From positions 186,001 to 250,000 of the forward strand of contig LGYU01000008.1 of the NCBI GenBank assembly GCA_001302245.1: a stretch of 64,000 nt of DNA. Direction: 5' to 3'. A program made the position numbers and the translations under genes. The notes below the pieces were generated by a model, which was given only the letters and a program-made list of their open reading frames with translations, searched no databases and was not told where the DNA came from. This stretch comes from Chitinophagaceae bacterium PMP191F (lineage in GTDB: Bacteria > Bacteroidota > Bacteroidia > Chitinophagales > Chitinophagaceae). Shown in pieces: positions 26,931 through 36,216 of this stretch (its first letter is position 1; each line of letters opens with the position of its first letter).

Positions 26931-27155
26931 ATGAGCTCAGAAACAGGTAAATATATAATGCTGGCGGGTGGTGCCATTGTTGTCATTGGCATTATTGTCT
27001 ATTTCTTTTCCGATAAGCTGCACTGGATCGGTCATCTGCCGGGTGATATCCGTATTGAACGGGAAAATTTCAGGTTCTGTTTTCCTATTACCACCATGAT
27101 CATTGCCAGTGTTTTGCTTTCTGTAATAATAGCCGTGGTAAGAAAGTGCTTATAA
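26931..27155 (+). CDS. DUF2905 domain-containing small membrane protein
   Basis: 74 residues with two transmembrane helices (residues ~8-26 and ~54-71). Between them is the motif LHWIGHLPGDIRIERENF, which is diagnostic for DUF2905 (GxLPGDIxxxxxxxxFxFP). The function of the family is unknown. The stop lies 2 bp from the stop of the convergent Gfo/Idh/MocA gene, so the two mRNAs must overlap at their 3' ends; no terminator hairpin is present between them. Confidence 0.87.
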   Translation: MSSETGKYIMLAGGAIVVIGIIVYFFSDKLHWIGHLPGDIRIERENFRFCFPITTMIIASVLLSVIIAVVRKCL

Positions 27156-27157
27156 CG

Positions 27158-28525
27158 TTACATGATCACATCCGCCACTTTTTTCTCCAGCCTGCTTTGT
27201 TCTGCCATCAGGCACATGATATGACTTTCAATAGAAACATCAATAGTAGAAGTGAGCAGTGTTGCATCCCGGCGACCTACTGCCTGTACCCAGTTTTCCA
27301 TCAACCGCCAGTCTCCGCCGCCATGATGATCAGTGGTCATTGACCAGCCTGTTTTTTTGCCGGTACGGAAATCGGTCCATGAAAGTTGTGTCATATCGCC
27401 TTCAATGTCTCCCATACTGCCCATTACGCGCGTGCGTCTGCCTGCGTAAGAAGTAAATGCCTCCATAGAGAAAGAAGCTGTCACATTTTTATCAAACAGT
27501 ATATTGGTCACATAATGATCCGGCTGGTCATTGTCCATGCGGTATACACAGCGGCCATAATTGGTAGTGCGCAGGTAATTCAGGATAGCATCGTCTTTCT
27601 TTTTGGGATCATCCGGCAGGTCAAAAACATACAGCCGCTGGTGCTGGCGATGATAAATTTCCAGTGCCGAATAAGGACAGGTATTTTCTACTGCACAACC
27701 ATCTGTACAGCGTTTGGTGCTGCCGGAGGGGGCATTTTCCTGTCTGAACCATTTCAGGTCGCCAAACGCGGAGACACTCCTGGCCGGTTTGTTCAGCATC
27801 CAGCGCAGGATATCCATATCGTGACATGATTTTGCCAATATAATAGGAGTGGTTTCCCGGCTATTGTGCCAGTTGCCACGCACGTACGAGTGCGACATGT
27901 GTACATGCTCTATCGGTTCAAGGTGCTGAATGCTGATCACTTCGCCAATTGTTCCGGATTGCATCAGTTCACGCAGCTTGATAAAATAAGGTGCATACCG
28001 CAGCACATGACAAACCGCTACAATGCGGCCTGTTTTTTTTGCCAGGTCCAGAATATCGCGGCATTCCTGTTCACTGGGTGAAATGGGTTTTTCCAGCAGT
28101 ATGTCATAACCCATCTGAAGGGCTTTCATACAGGGACCATAATGTAACCTGTCCGGAGTGGATATAATAATAGCATCGGCCAGTTTGGGCTGTTTAAATA
28201 CCTCTTCCCAGGTGGTAAAACAATTTTTGGCCGCAATATTGTGCTTACGGGCATATTGCTCCCGGCGTTCCACAATGGGTTCGGCCACGCCTACTATCTT
28301 AATGTTAGCGGGGTGTTCCACGGCATAATCACCATATACATTGCCACGGTTGCCTGCTCCTAATGTAATGGCTGTGACAGGTTTATCCAGCAGCGGGTAT
28401 GGACTTTCGGCAGGCATGGGCAAGGGCAAAAACGGATGATGCGCCATTGATACCATGGGAATGGCGGCACCTGCTGCCAGGGTAAGCGTTTTCAGAACAT
28501 CACGGCGAGACAGGCTCTTTTTCAT
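27158..28525 (-). CDS. Gfo/Idh/MocA family oxidoreductase, Tat-exported
   Basis: 455 residues from the ATG at 28525; a TTG two codons earlier is in frame but less likely. The N-terminus has a twin-arginine signal, SLSRRDVLKTLTLAAGAAIP. The NAD(P)-binding domain follows with ITLGAGNRGNVYGDYA and the EKPISPSEQECRDI motif (EKP). The C-terminal domain has several cysteines in STKRCTDGCAVENTCPYSAL, a variant seen in sugar-acting members. Tat export means it folds with its nucleotide cofactor in the cytoplasm and acts in the periplasm, probably on a sugar or inositol-like substrate or as a glycosidase of the GH109 type. Confidence 0.88.
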   Translation of the reverse strand: MKKSLSRRDVLKTLTLAAGAAIPMVSMAHHPFLPLPMPAESPYPLLDKPVTAITLGAGNRGNVYGDYAVEHPANIKIVGVAEPIVERREQYARKHNIAAKNCFTTWEEVFKQPKLADAIIISTPDRLHYGPCMKALQMGYDILLEKPISPSEQECRDILDLAKKTGRIVAVCHVLRYAPYFIKLRELMQSGTIGEVISIQHLEPIEHVHMSHSYVRGNWHNSRETTPIILAKSCHDMDILRWMLNKPARSVSAFGDLKWFRQENAPSGSTKRCTDGCAVENTCPYSALEIYHRQHQRLYVFDLPDDPKKKDDAILNYLRTTNYGRCVYRMDNDQPDHYVTNILFDKNVTASFSMEAFTSYAGRRTRVMGSMGDIEGDMTQLSWTDFRTGKKTGWSMTTDHHGGGDWRLMENWVQAVGRRDATLLTSTIDVSIESHIMCLMAEQSRLEKKVADVIM

Positions 28526-28869
28526 GAGCAAGATATTTTGATGAGGACTATACTAAAGTTACAACGGTTCAAAAAGCAGTTAAGTATTTACAATCCGGTT
28601 TTATTGACAATCATAGGGTTTTATGTACACTGCAAATAGATTGATATTGATTAACAACAAGTTATAAAAGTGCGGGGAAGGCTAATGCAAAATTTTAGTG
28701 TATAATGGTTTTTCATTATGTGTCAAGGATAATAAATTGTAATCTTTTCGATTAAATCGCGGCTATGACGCCGATTTGGCGTAATTTTGCACCCTCAAAA
28801 AAGGAACTTTTGTCATTAGCCGATTGCATTGCTTAAACTTAAAGGCTAACAGCATAAGTAAAATATATT
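28526..28869. other. Divergent intergenic region with the typA promoter
   Basis: 344 bp with no gene. A -7 match TAATTTTG lies at 28782-28789, 80 nt before the typA ATG; no TTTG is found at the -33 distance. Overlapping its upstream edge is a 5-bp inverted repeat ACGCC/GGCGT with a 5-nt spacer (28768-28782), which might bind a regulator. The rest is AT-rich and unassigned. Confidence 0.4.
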
Positions 28870-30681
28870 ATGGATATCAGAAACATCGCCATCATTGCGC
28901 ACGTTGACCACGGAAAAACTACCCTGGTTGATAAAATTTTACACGCAACCAAAGTGTTCCGTGAAAATCAACAAACCGGGGAGCTGATCATGGACAGCAA
29001 TGACCTGGAAAGGGAAAGAGGGATCACCATTTTCAGTAAGAACGCGGCCGTCACTTACAATGGTGTGAAAATCAATGTAATTGATACTCCCGGCCACGCC
29101 GATTTCGGTGGTGAGGTAGAAAGGGTATTGAAAATGGCCGATGGGGTGATTTTGCTGGTAGACGCCTTTGAAGGTCCGATGCCGCAAACCCGCTTCGTAC
29201 TGCAGAAAGCATTACAACTGAACCTGCGTCCGATTGTGGTGATCAACAAAGTTGATAAACCCAACTGCCGTCCGGATGAAGTACATGATGCAGTATTTGA
29301 ACTGTTCTTCAACCTGGATGCTACTGAAGAGCAACTGAACTTCCCTACTTATTATGGTAGCGGTAAGAACGGTTGGTTCAACGATTCATTAACTCAGATT
29401 GACAATATTAATCCTTTGCTGGATGGTATCCTGAAACATGTACCACCTCCGAAAGTGTCTGAAGGTTCTTTACAGATGCAGATCACTTCACTGGATTATT
29501 CTTCATTCCTTGGCCGTATTGCCATCGGAAAAGTTACCCGCAATACCATTAAAGAGAATCAGAACATTACCCTGATGCAAACTGATGGTACTTCCAAGAA
29601 AGCAAAAGTGAAAGAGCTGTATGTGTTTGAGGGCATGGGTAAAAAGCGTGTAACAGAAGTAGTGGCTGGCGACCTTTGTGCTGTAGTGGGTCTGGAAGGG
29701 TTCAACATTGGTGATACCATCGCCGATTTTGAAAATCCCGAGGCTTTACCGGTTATCAGCGTAGATGAGCCTACCATGAACATGTTGTTCTCTATTAACA
29801 ACTCTCCTTTTTATGGACGCGACGGTAAGTTTGTAACCAGTCGTCACCTGCGCGACCGCCTGATGAAAGAAACAGAGAAGAACCTGGCGCTGAAGGTAGT
29901 TGATACAGACAGTGGTGATAGCTTCCTGGTATATGGCCGTGGTATTCTGCACTTGGGTGTATTGATCGAAACCATGCGTCGTGAAGGATACGAATTAACT
30001 GTAGGTCAGCCACAGGTTATTACCAAAATAATTGATGGTAAAAAGAATGAGCCTTACGAAATACTGGTGGTAGATGTACCGGAAGAATTTGCCAGCAAGG
30101 TAATTGACCTTGTTTCACGTAAAAAAGGTGAAATGCTGGTAATGGAAACCAAAGGTGAAATGCAACACCTGGAGTTTGAGATCCCTTCACGTGGTTTGAT
30201 AGGTCTGCGTACACAGATGCTGACTGCTACAACCGGTGAGGCTGTAATGGCACACCGTTTCAGCGAATACAAACCATGGAAAGGTTTGATTCCTGGCAGA
30301 AACAACGGTGTATTGTTGTCTAAGAACCAGGAAAAAACAACCGGTTACTCTATTGATAAACTGCAGGATCGCGGAACCTTCTTTGTTGATCCGGGTGAAG
30401 ATGTTTATACAGGACAGATCATTGCCGAGCATATTAAACCAGGTGACCTGGTAGTAAATGCTACGGAAGGTAAAAAACTTACCAACCACCGCGCCAGCGG
30501 TAGTGATGATGCTACCCGTATTGCTCCTAAAACATTGATGACGCTGGAAGAATGTATGGAATATATTCAGCATGATGAGTGTATTGAAGTTACTCCCAAC
30601 TTCATTCGTATGCGCAAAACCATCCTGGATGAAGAGGAAAGAAAGAGACTTCAGCGTTCAATGAAAACAGAAGAAGCATAA
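28870..30681 (+). CDS. typA: Translational GTPase TypA/BipA
   Basis: 603 residues. The GTPase domain begins MDIRNIAIIAHVDHGKTTLV (G1). It continues with RGITIFSKNAAV (G2), DTPGHADFGGEVERVL (G3) and NKVDKP (G4), then EF-Tu-like domain 2, EF-G-like domains 3 and 5, and the BipA-specific C-terminal domain ending in MRKTILDEEERKRLQRS. It binds the ribosome and supports 50S assembly and growth under stress. The length fits the family. The gene is monocistronic, followed 32 nt later by a strong terminator. Confidence 0.97.
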   Translation: MDIRNIAIIAHVDHGKTTLVDKILHATKVFRENQQTGELIMDSNDLERERGITIFSKNAAVTYNGVKINVIDTPGHADFGGEVERVLKMADGVILLVDAFEGPMPQTRFVLQKALQLNLRPIVVINKVDKPNCRPDEVHDAVFELFFNLDATEEQLNFPTYYGSGKNGWFNDSLTQIDNINPLLDGILKHVPPPKVSEGSLQMQITSLDYSSFLGRIAIGKVTRNTIKENQNITLMQTDGTSKKAKVKELYVFEGMGKKRVTEVVAGDLCAVVGLEGFNIGDTIADFENPEALPVISVDEPTMNMLFSINNSPFYGRDGKFVTSRHLRDRLMKETEKNLALKVVDTDSGDSFLVYGRGILHLGVLIETMRREGYELTVGQPQVITKIIDGKKNEPYEILVVDVPEEFASKVIDLVSRKKGEMLVMETKGEMQHLEFEIPSRGLIGLRTQMLTATTGEAVMAHRFSEYKPWKGLIPGRNNGVLLSKNQEKTTGYSIDKLQDRGTFFVDPGEDVYTGQIIAEHIKPGDLVVNATEGKKLTNHRASGSDDATRIAPKTLMTLEECMEYIQHDECIEVTPNFIRMRKTILDEEERKRLQRSMKTEEA

Positions 30682-30713
30682 GGACTATAAGATTAAAATC
30701 TGGTGAAATATCA

Positions 30714-30748
30714 AATAGAGGCTGTACACGCAGCCTCTATTTTTTTTA
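30714..30748 (+). terminator. Intrinsic terminator of typA
   Basis: AATAGAGGCTG (30714-30724) pairs perfectly with CAGCCTCTATT (30731-30741) around a 6-nt loop and runs into an eight-T tract. Confidence 0.88.
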
Positions 30749-31186
30749 CTGTGATCCTTATGCGAAATTGAAATATTGAAGTTGCAGCAACAATGTTGTT
30801 GTGCTGGCCAGGTATTCCGGATAATACTGTTGGGCAATTAGTAGATTTACTTTTTTAGTATCCGAATTTACAGAAAAATGATTTTTTTATAATGTGTAAG
30901 TGTTTCCTTTACAGAAGATAAAAGTGGAAAACGTATTTGCTGCGCAGCTTTTCCTGATTTTTACGATTGGATACAGTCTTCCGGAGACATAATTTTATCC
31001 CATAGCGAAAGCAGTAAAACACTACTACCTAAAAATGCGGCTTAATGGCTGTGATAATTGATTTATATTAAATTATCAGGGAAAGTGCTTTACTGCTATT
31101 TGTTTCTCTATACTATAACATAACTGGTTTGCGTTATAGTTTCCGATATCCTTTGAAAAAATAAAAGCTTTAAAATCTATCCCTAT
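30749..31186. other. 438-bp intergenic stretch before the L,D-transpeptidase gene
   Basis: No coding sequence found. A small imperfect hairpin (CAGCAACAA with TTGTTGTGCTG) lies near 30785-30806, without a T-run. The stretch is AT-rich and presumably holds the promoter of the following gene; no clear -33/-7 pair could be chosen. Confidence 0.4.
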
Positions 31187-32401
31187 ATGAAAACCTTGAG
31201 TCTGGCCTGTCTTACAGGTAGCTGTTTTCTGGGAGTCCTGTTATTCTTCTATTGGAAAAACAACTTCATTAACCCGGTTTACCAGGTCTATGCGGAAAAT
31301 GCAATGATGAGTACAGCCAACCCCGAACCCGATTTTCTATCCAAATCGCATGCCGTAATTTCTCCCGGTGATGTGGCACTACCTTCTAAAAAGAGTGCTA
31401 CTGCTACTGCTAATAGCGCAGCTTTTTTTGCCCCGGTTTCATCACGGTTCCTGGTTCCTGCTCCTGTTGTAAGCATTGACTATACTGCTGTAAAAACCAA
31501 GGTAGCTACAAAAAGACTGGCTAAGAAAATGATTACGCGGCGCGATCTGATGGCCAGCATGAATATGGCTACGGCTTTTCAGGCTACCGGACCTTCAGGA
31601 TCCGTTGCCTATAGTCGTGACTATATTGGTGAAAAGAAAGCAGAAGTGGCATTGCCTGCTGTAACCGTGACCAAAGCACCGGAAGTAGCTGTTGTGCAGC
31701 GTACAATAGAAGTAACAGTGGCGCCTGGGCCAGACAATAATACAACAACTACAACTACTACTGCTACCCACCGCAGTCTTGCTGTGGCAGAAGACATTAA
31801 AACAGATAAGAAAAGTTTCTATGTACCTGCTTACATAGCTACCCGGCAGACGGAGACCGGTAACAACAACTATTCTTATATGATGTTGTACAACAGGGCT
31901 GAAAAGCTGAAGGAGTATGCTGATGAACATGGTTATGATACAGAGTATGCCTTTATGATAGATATGGGCATGAAGTCAGGCAAGAAGCGCTTCTTTGTAG
32001 TGGATCTTGCAAATATGACCATTGTCAAAAGCGGCCTGGTGGCACATGGAAGGGGAGAAGAGCGTTTTACCTTTGATAAAAAGTATTCCAATAAACCCGG
32101 CAGCAACTGTACATCACTGGGTATGTACAAGGTGGGTAAATTCTATAATGGCATATTCGGACCTGCTTATCGTTTGGTGGGGCTACAGGAAAGCAACAGC
32201 AATGCGGTGGAAAGAGCCATTGTATTGCATGGCATGAACTGTATCCCTTATGAAGAAAGTGATTTTCCTGTGTGTCAGAGCGAAGGTTGTCCTTCCCTGT
32301 CTCCGAAGTTCCTGAAAGAGATCAAGCCGCTAATTGATGGTCGTACCAAGCCTATGTTATTGTGGATGTTCGATTCGCGTGCAGACAACGATGCCTTATA
32401 A
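31187..32401 (+). CDS. Murein L,D-transpeptidase catalytic domain family protein (YkuD_2)
   Basis: 404 residues with an N-terminal signal or anchor. A ~180-residue low-complexity region rich in A, T, V and K follows, including a seven-Thr run encoded by ACA/ACT repeats (31737-31767). The catalytic domain spans ~residues 225-395: FVVDLANMTIVKSGLVAHGR, H348 in IVLHGMN, and the nucleophile C368 in SEGCPSLSP. This is the SxGCPS form of the YkuD fold. It should form 3-3 peptide cross-links or attach proteins to peptidoglycan in the periplasm. The linker may span the periplasm from the membrane to the wall. Confidence 0.9.
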   Translation: MKTLSLACLTGSCFLGVLLFFYWKNNFINPVYQVYAENAMMSTANPEPDFLSKSHAVISPGDVALPSKKSATATANSAAFFAPVSSRFLVPAPVVSIDYTAVKTKVATKRLAKKMITRRDLMASMNMATAFQATGPSGSVAYSRDYIGEKKAEVALPAVTVTKAPEVAVVQRTIEVTVAPGPDNNTTTTTTTATHRSLAVAEDIKTDKKSFYVPAYIATRQTETGNNNYSYMMLYNRAEKLKEYADEHGYDTEYAFMIDMGMKSGKKRFFVVDLANMTIVKSGLVAHGRGEERFTFDKKYSNKPGSNCTSLGMYKVGKFYNGIFGPAYRLVGLQESNSNAVERAIVLHGMNCIPYEESDFPVCQSEGCPSLSPKFLKEIKPLIDGRTKPMLLWMFDSRADNDAL

Positions 32402-32437
32402 ACACCGGATATATTTATGACAATTAAGTGGTAAGAG

Positions 32438-32464
32438 CCGCCTTCATCAGAAAGGCGGTTTTTT
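32438..32464 (+). terminator. Intrinsic terminator of the L,D-transpeptidase gene
   Basis: CCGCCTT (32438-32444) pairs with AAGGCGG (32452-32458) around a 7-nt loop, followed by six T. Confidence 0.82.
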
Positions 32465-32693
32465 ATGTTATACCTTATTATACCCTGTTCATCAGTAATA
32501 CAAACACTTCATTACCTTAATGGTTCCGTGGGCGCCTGCTTCGTTGCAACTTTGCATTGTAGTTGGAAAATGCAATATCAGCGGCGAAATGTTAAAGATT
32601 AATTAAGTGACCGGAAACTGTAACATTTTTATAAAAGCCGCGTCTGATATAGTGTAAGAAGTTTATTAAAACATTTATTATAAAAGTATAGCC

Positions 32694-33146
32694 ATGAAAA
32701 AGAATCTATTAATGTTGGTGATGTTAATAATGGTGGGTATCGGCAGCGCCTTCGCCAACACAGGAAAAGAGATCAATGAAAAAGTAGCCGCTTCTTTTAA
32801 AAACGACTTTGCTTCTGCAACAGATGTAAAGTGGGAAAAAACAAAGCAATTTGTAAAGGTTACCTTCAGCCAGAACCAGCAGATCATGTTTGCATATTAC
32901 ATGGAAGATGGCAGCCTGGTAGCTGTAACCCGCAACCTGACAGTAGGCCAGTTGCCGCTGAACCTGCTTACCAGCTACAAAAAGAATTACAAAGATTACT
33001 GGGTAAGCGACTTGTTTGAAATGGTAAATGGTTCAGATACGGACTACTACCTGTCACTGGAAAATGGTGATCAGACAATTGTACTCAAATCAAACGGTAC
33101 AAACGGCTGGGAAGTGTTTAAGAAAATAAAGAAAGACGCCCTATAG
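32694..33146 (+). CDS. Secreted PepSY-like (BLIP-fold) small protein
   Basis: 150 residues with a signal peptide (MKKNLLMLVMLIMVGIGSAF, cleaved after AFA). The mature protein has the pattern AASFKNDFASATDVKWEK followed by alternating beta strands and WEVFKKIKK at the end. It matches the PepSY-like/BLIP-fold periplasmic proteins abundant in Bacteroidota, whose function is largely unknown. The gene is single, with a 292-bp upstream gap and its own terminator. Confidence 0.75.
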   Translation: MKKNLLMLVMLIMVGIGSAFANTGKEINEKVAASFKNDFASATDVKWEKTKQFVKVTFSQNQQIMFAYYMEDGSLVAVTRNLTVGQLPLNLLTSYKKNYKDYWVSDLFEMVNGSDTDYYLSLENGDQTIVLKSNGTNGWEVFKKIKKDAL

Positions 33147-33176
33147 AAAAAAATAATGTGTAATTGTTGAAGCCAG

Positions 33177-33210
33177 CAGGGGTTTCCGTAATGGAGACCC
33201 CTGTTTTTTT
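33177..33210 (+). terminator. Intrinsic terminator after the PepSY-like gene
   Basis: CAGGGGTTTCC (33177-33187) pairs with GGAGACCCCTG (33193-33203), 11 bp with one G-U pair, a 5-nt loop and seven T. Confidence 0.87.
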
Positions 33211-33275
33211 ATACAAATAACAGCATAACCAATTGCGCTTTAGGTTGTAACTTTATGTATCCAAATTACCCGGAT

Positions 33276-33491
33276 ATGAAAAAGTGGTATTGCATATTGT
33301 TTATTATGCTGATGACAGTAGCTTCCGGCGCATTTGCGCAATGCTCTATCTGTACCAAAACGGCTCAGCAGTTGGGTGAAAGACCAGCTAAAGCGTTGAA
33401 TGCAGGCATTATATACCTGGCAATTGTTCCTATGGGTGTAATGGGTTATGTAGGCTATCGCTGGTGGAAAAGCAACCGCGCCGAATTATAA
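33276..33491 (+). CDS. Small CxxC membrane protein of unknown function
   Basis: 71 residues from MKKWYCILFIMLMTVASGAF; an upstream in-frame ATG at 33255 gives seven extra residues before the signal. After the signal comes AQCSICTKTAQQLG, a CxxC pair directly at the mature N-terminus, then ALNAGIIYLAIVPMGVMGYVGYRWW, one transmembrane helix. The same plan (short CxxC-containing periplasmic head, GLNxGIxYL helix) occurs in small Bacteroidota proteins that are uncharacterised as far as I know. A role in metal or disulfide handling is possible. It lies alone between the PepSY-like gene and the metalloprotease gene. Confidence 0.75.
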   Translation: MKKWYCILFIMLMTVASGAFAQCSICTKTAQQLGERPAKALNAGIIYLAIVPMGVMGYVGYRWWKSNRAEL

Positions 33492-33610
33492 TATCTGCTC
33501 TCGTTACCCTGTTTTTGCAACATTTAACTTGCGCCATTACCTTCCGGCACATAACATACCTGTTATTGCATTGATTTAGTTATATTGAACAGCATCTTTA
33601 TTCATTGTTT

Positions 33611-36037
33611 ATGAAAAGTTTCTGCCTGTTCGCCCTACTGCTATGCAGTACTATGGTCATTGCACAGCCCTTACCTTCAGTGGAAGAAAAAACCAAAGCC
33701 TTCAAGAGATACGAAGGATTCCTTGATTTTTACTGGGATGAAAACAGCGGCAGGTTATGGCTGCAGATCGATAAGCTGGATACGGCTCTGCTGTACATTA
33801 CGTCATTACCAGGTGGATTGGGTTCTAATGACATTGGTCTTGACAGAGGATTGCTGGGTGATACCCGTATTGTGCGTTTTTCACGTGTAGGGCGTAAGAT
33901 ATTAATGACCGAGCCCAATTATCAGTACCGTGCAGTAACAAATGATGCAGCAGAAAAAAGAGCTGTAGAACAGTCTTTCGCACAATCAACCTTATGGGCA
34001 TTTACTATAGAGGCAGAAACCAATGGTAGGCTGCTGGTTGATGCAACCGATTTTGTATTGCGTGATGCTATGCATATTACAGGCAGGTTACGTGGCATGA
34101 AGCAGGGCAATTACTCTTTTGATAAGAACCGATCTGCATTGTATCTGCCCCGGACTAAAAATTTTCCGCAGAATACAGAATTGGAAGCTACCATCACATT
34201 GGCCAGCAATGATGGCGACGCCGGTAATTTTGTAAGCGCTGTAACGCCATCGCCCGAAGCCATTACCCTGCGTTTGCACCAGTCGTTTGTGCAGTTGCCG
34301 GATAATGAATATCAGCCACGTGTTTTTGATGCCCGGTCTGGTTTTATTCCCGTTTCATTTTTCGATTATAGTACACCGGTGGCAGATCCGGTGGAGAAGT
34401 TTTTTGTAATACGTCACCGGCTAAAAAAGAAAGATCCTACGGCAGCAGTCAGTGAACCGGTGAAACCTATTATTTATTACCTGGACAACGGTACTCCTGA
34501 GCCCATCCGCAGTGCATTGCTGGAAGGCGCCAAATGGTGGAACCAGGCTTTTGAAGCAGCCGGGTATAAAAATGCTTTCCAGGTAAAATTACTGCCCGAT
34601 AGCGCAGACCCAATGGATGTCCGTTACAATGTGGTGAACTGGGTGCATCGTGCTACCAGGGGTTGGTCGTATGGTGCTTCGGTAGTAGACCCGCGCACCG
34701 GCGAGATCATAAAAGGACATGTAACATTAGGCTCGTTGCGTGTACGGCAGGATTACCTGATAGCGCAAGGTTTGCTTGCCCCATTTGAAAATGGTGTGCC
34801 TGCTGATGATAAAATGCTGAAGATGGCACTGGAGCGCCTGAAACAATTGGCTGCACATGAAATAGGGCATACACTGGGGCTGATGCACAACTATATTGCC
34901 AGTGTAAGCAATCGCAGCAGTGTAATGGATTACCCGCATCCATTGGTAGCGCTGGATGCATCCGGGCAGATAAACCTTAACAATGCGTATGATAATAAAA
35001 TAGGCGAATGGGATAAAGTGGCAATCACCTGGGGTTACCAGGATTTTCCCGCTGCTGTTAATGAAAGCAGTGCGCTGGATAAAATTCTGCGCGATGCTAC
35101 GCAGAAAGGATTACAGTTCATTTCAGATCGTGATGCACGTGCACCGGGCGGCCTGCATCCGCAGGCGCACCTGTGGGATAATGGTAGTGATGCAGTGACA
35201 GAGTTGAAAAATGTAATGAAGATAAGAACCAAAGCGTTGGCAGATTTTGGTGAGAAGAATATCAGGCCGGGTATGCCATTGGCCATGCTGGAAGACGTAT
35301 TGGTGCCTGTATACCTGTTGCACCGTTATCAGTTGGAAGCTGTTACCAAAACAGTGGGCGGTATGTATTATTCCTATGCACTTCGTGGAGACGGGCAGCT
35401 TGTTACGCGTGCAGTATCGAGAGAGGAACAACTGAAAGCACTCAATGCGGTAATAGATTGTCTTGATCCGAAATCATTGGCCGTTCCACAGGCAGTGATC
35501 AACCTGATCCCCCCACGTCCGGCAGGATATAGTTTTACCCGCGAGCTATTCAAAAAAAGGACCGGGCTGGCATTTGACGCACTGGCACCAGCAGAAACCG
35601 CTGCGGATTTTCCATTCTTTTTCCTGTTCAACACAGAGCGATTGAACCGTATGGTGCAGTATGAAGCAGCCAATAAGGGCCTGGGGGTAAGTGAAATGAT
35701 CCATTTGCTGGTTGCAAAAACCTGGCAGGCACCGCGCAAAACCGGTATGGAAAAACTGATCCAACTGCAGACCGAACAGGTATTGCTAACCTATCTGCTG
35801 GCAGTTAGCATAGATGATAACGCTTCCTACCAGGTAAAAGCAGAACTCGTAAAAGCTGTAGCAGACCTGAAAAAATTTGTTGAAACCCAAAAGAAAACAG
35901 CAACAGATCAACAGTACGTAGCACATCTTGAACTGGCGCTGGAAAGAATGAAAGCGCCTGAAAAAGCAAAACCTACTATACATCGTGAAATACCCCCTGG
36001 GGCGCCTATTGGATGCGATTGGGAAGATGTACCCTGA
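33611..36037 (+). CDS. Secreted zinc-dependent metalloprotease (DUF5117/DUF5118 type)
   Basis: 808 residues from the ATG at 33611; the TTG two codons earlier is unlikely. The signal peptide is MKSFCLFALLLCSTMVIAQ. The metal site is LAAHEIGHTLGLMHNYIAS, with H416, E417, H420 and H426, the extended HExxHxxGxxH signature of metzincins. A following SSVMDY supplies the Met-turn. The regions around it match the large Bacteroidota metalloproteases that carry DUF5118, DUF5117 and DUF4953. It probably degrades proteins outside the inner membrane; no sorting domain is visible at the C-terminus. Confidence 0.9.
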   Translation: MKSFCLFALLLCSTMVIAQPLPSVEEKTKAFKRYEGFLDFYWDENSGRLWLQIDKLDTALLYITSLPGGLGSNDIGLDRGLLGDTRIVRFSRVGRKILMTEPNYQYRAVTNDAAEKRAVEQSFAQSTLWAFTIEAETNGRLLVDATDFVLRDAMHITGRLRGMKQGNYSFDKNRSALYLPRTKNFPQNTELEATITLASNDGDAGNFVSAVTPSPEAITLRLHQSFVQLPDNEYQPRVFDARSGFIPVSFFDYSTPVADPVEKFFVIRHRLKKKDPTAAVSEPVKPIIYYLDNGTPEPIRSALLEGAKWWNQAFEAAGYKNAFQVKLLPDSADPMDVRYNVVNWVHRATRGWSYGASVVDPRTGEIIKGHVTLGSLRVRQDYLIAQGLLAPFENGVPADDKMLKMALERLKQLAAHEIGHTLGLMHNYIASVSNRSSVMDYPHPLVALDASGQINLNNAYDNKIGEWDKVAITWGYQDFPAAVNESSALDKILRDATQKGLQFISDRDARAPGGLHPQAHLWDNGSDAVTELKNVMKIRTKALADFGEKNIRPGMPLAMLEDVLVPVYLLHRYQLEAVTKTVGGMYYSYALRGDGQLVTRAVSREEQLKALNAVIDCLDPKSLAVPQAVINLIPPRPAGYSFTRELFKKRTGLAFDALAPAETAADFPFFFLFNTERLNRMVQYEAANKGLGVSEMIHLLVAKTWQAPRKTGMEKLIQLQTEQVLLTYLLAVSIDDNASYQVKAELVKAVADLKKFVETQKKTATDQQYVAHLELALERMKAPEKAKPTIHREIPPGAPIGCDWEDVP

Positions 36038-36216
36038 GGTATATGAAAATAAGTAGATGGTATGGGTTGTTTATATAATAAATACATGGTTATATAAAAT
36101 TTGTGTGTGTTTATCGGTGTTACGTAGTTGCCCATCTATTATATCAGGGATATGCTATTGTGTGGTGTTAATATACAACACACGGTGCTTAACTTGTTGG
36201 CGTAATTCCTAGTGTT

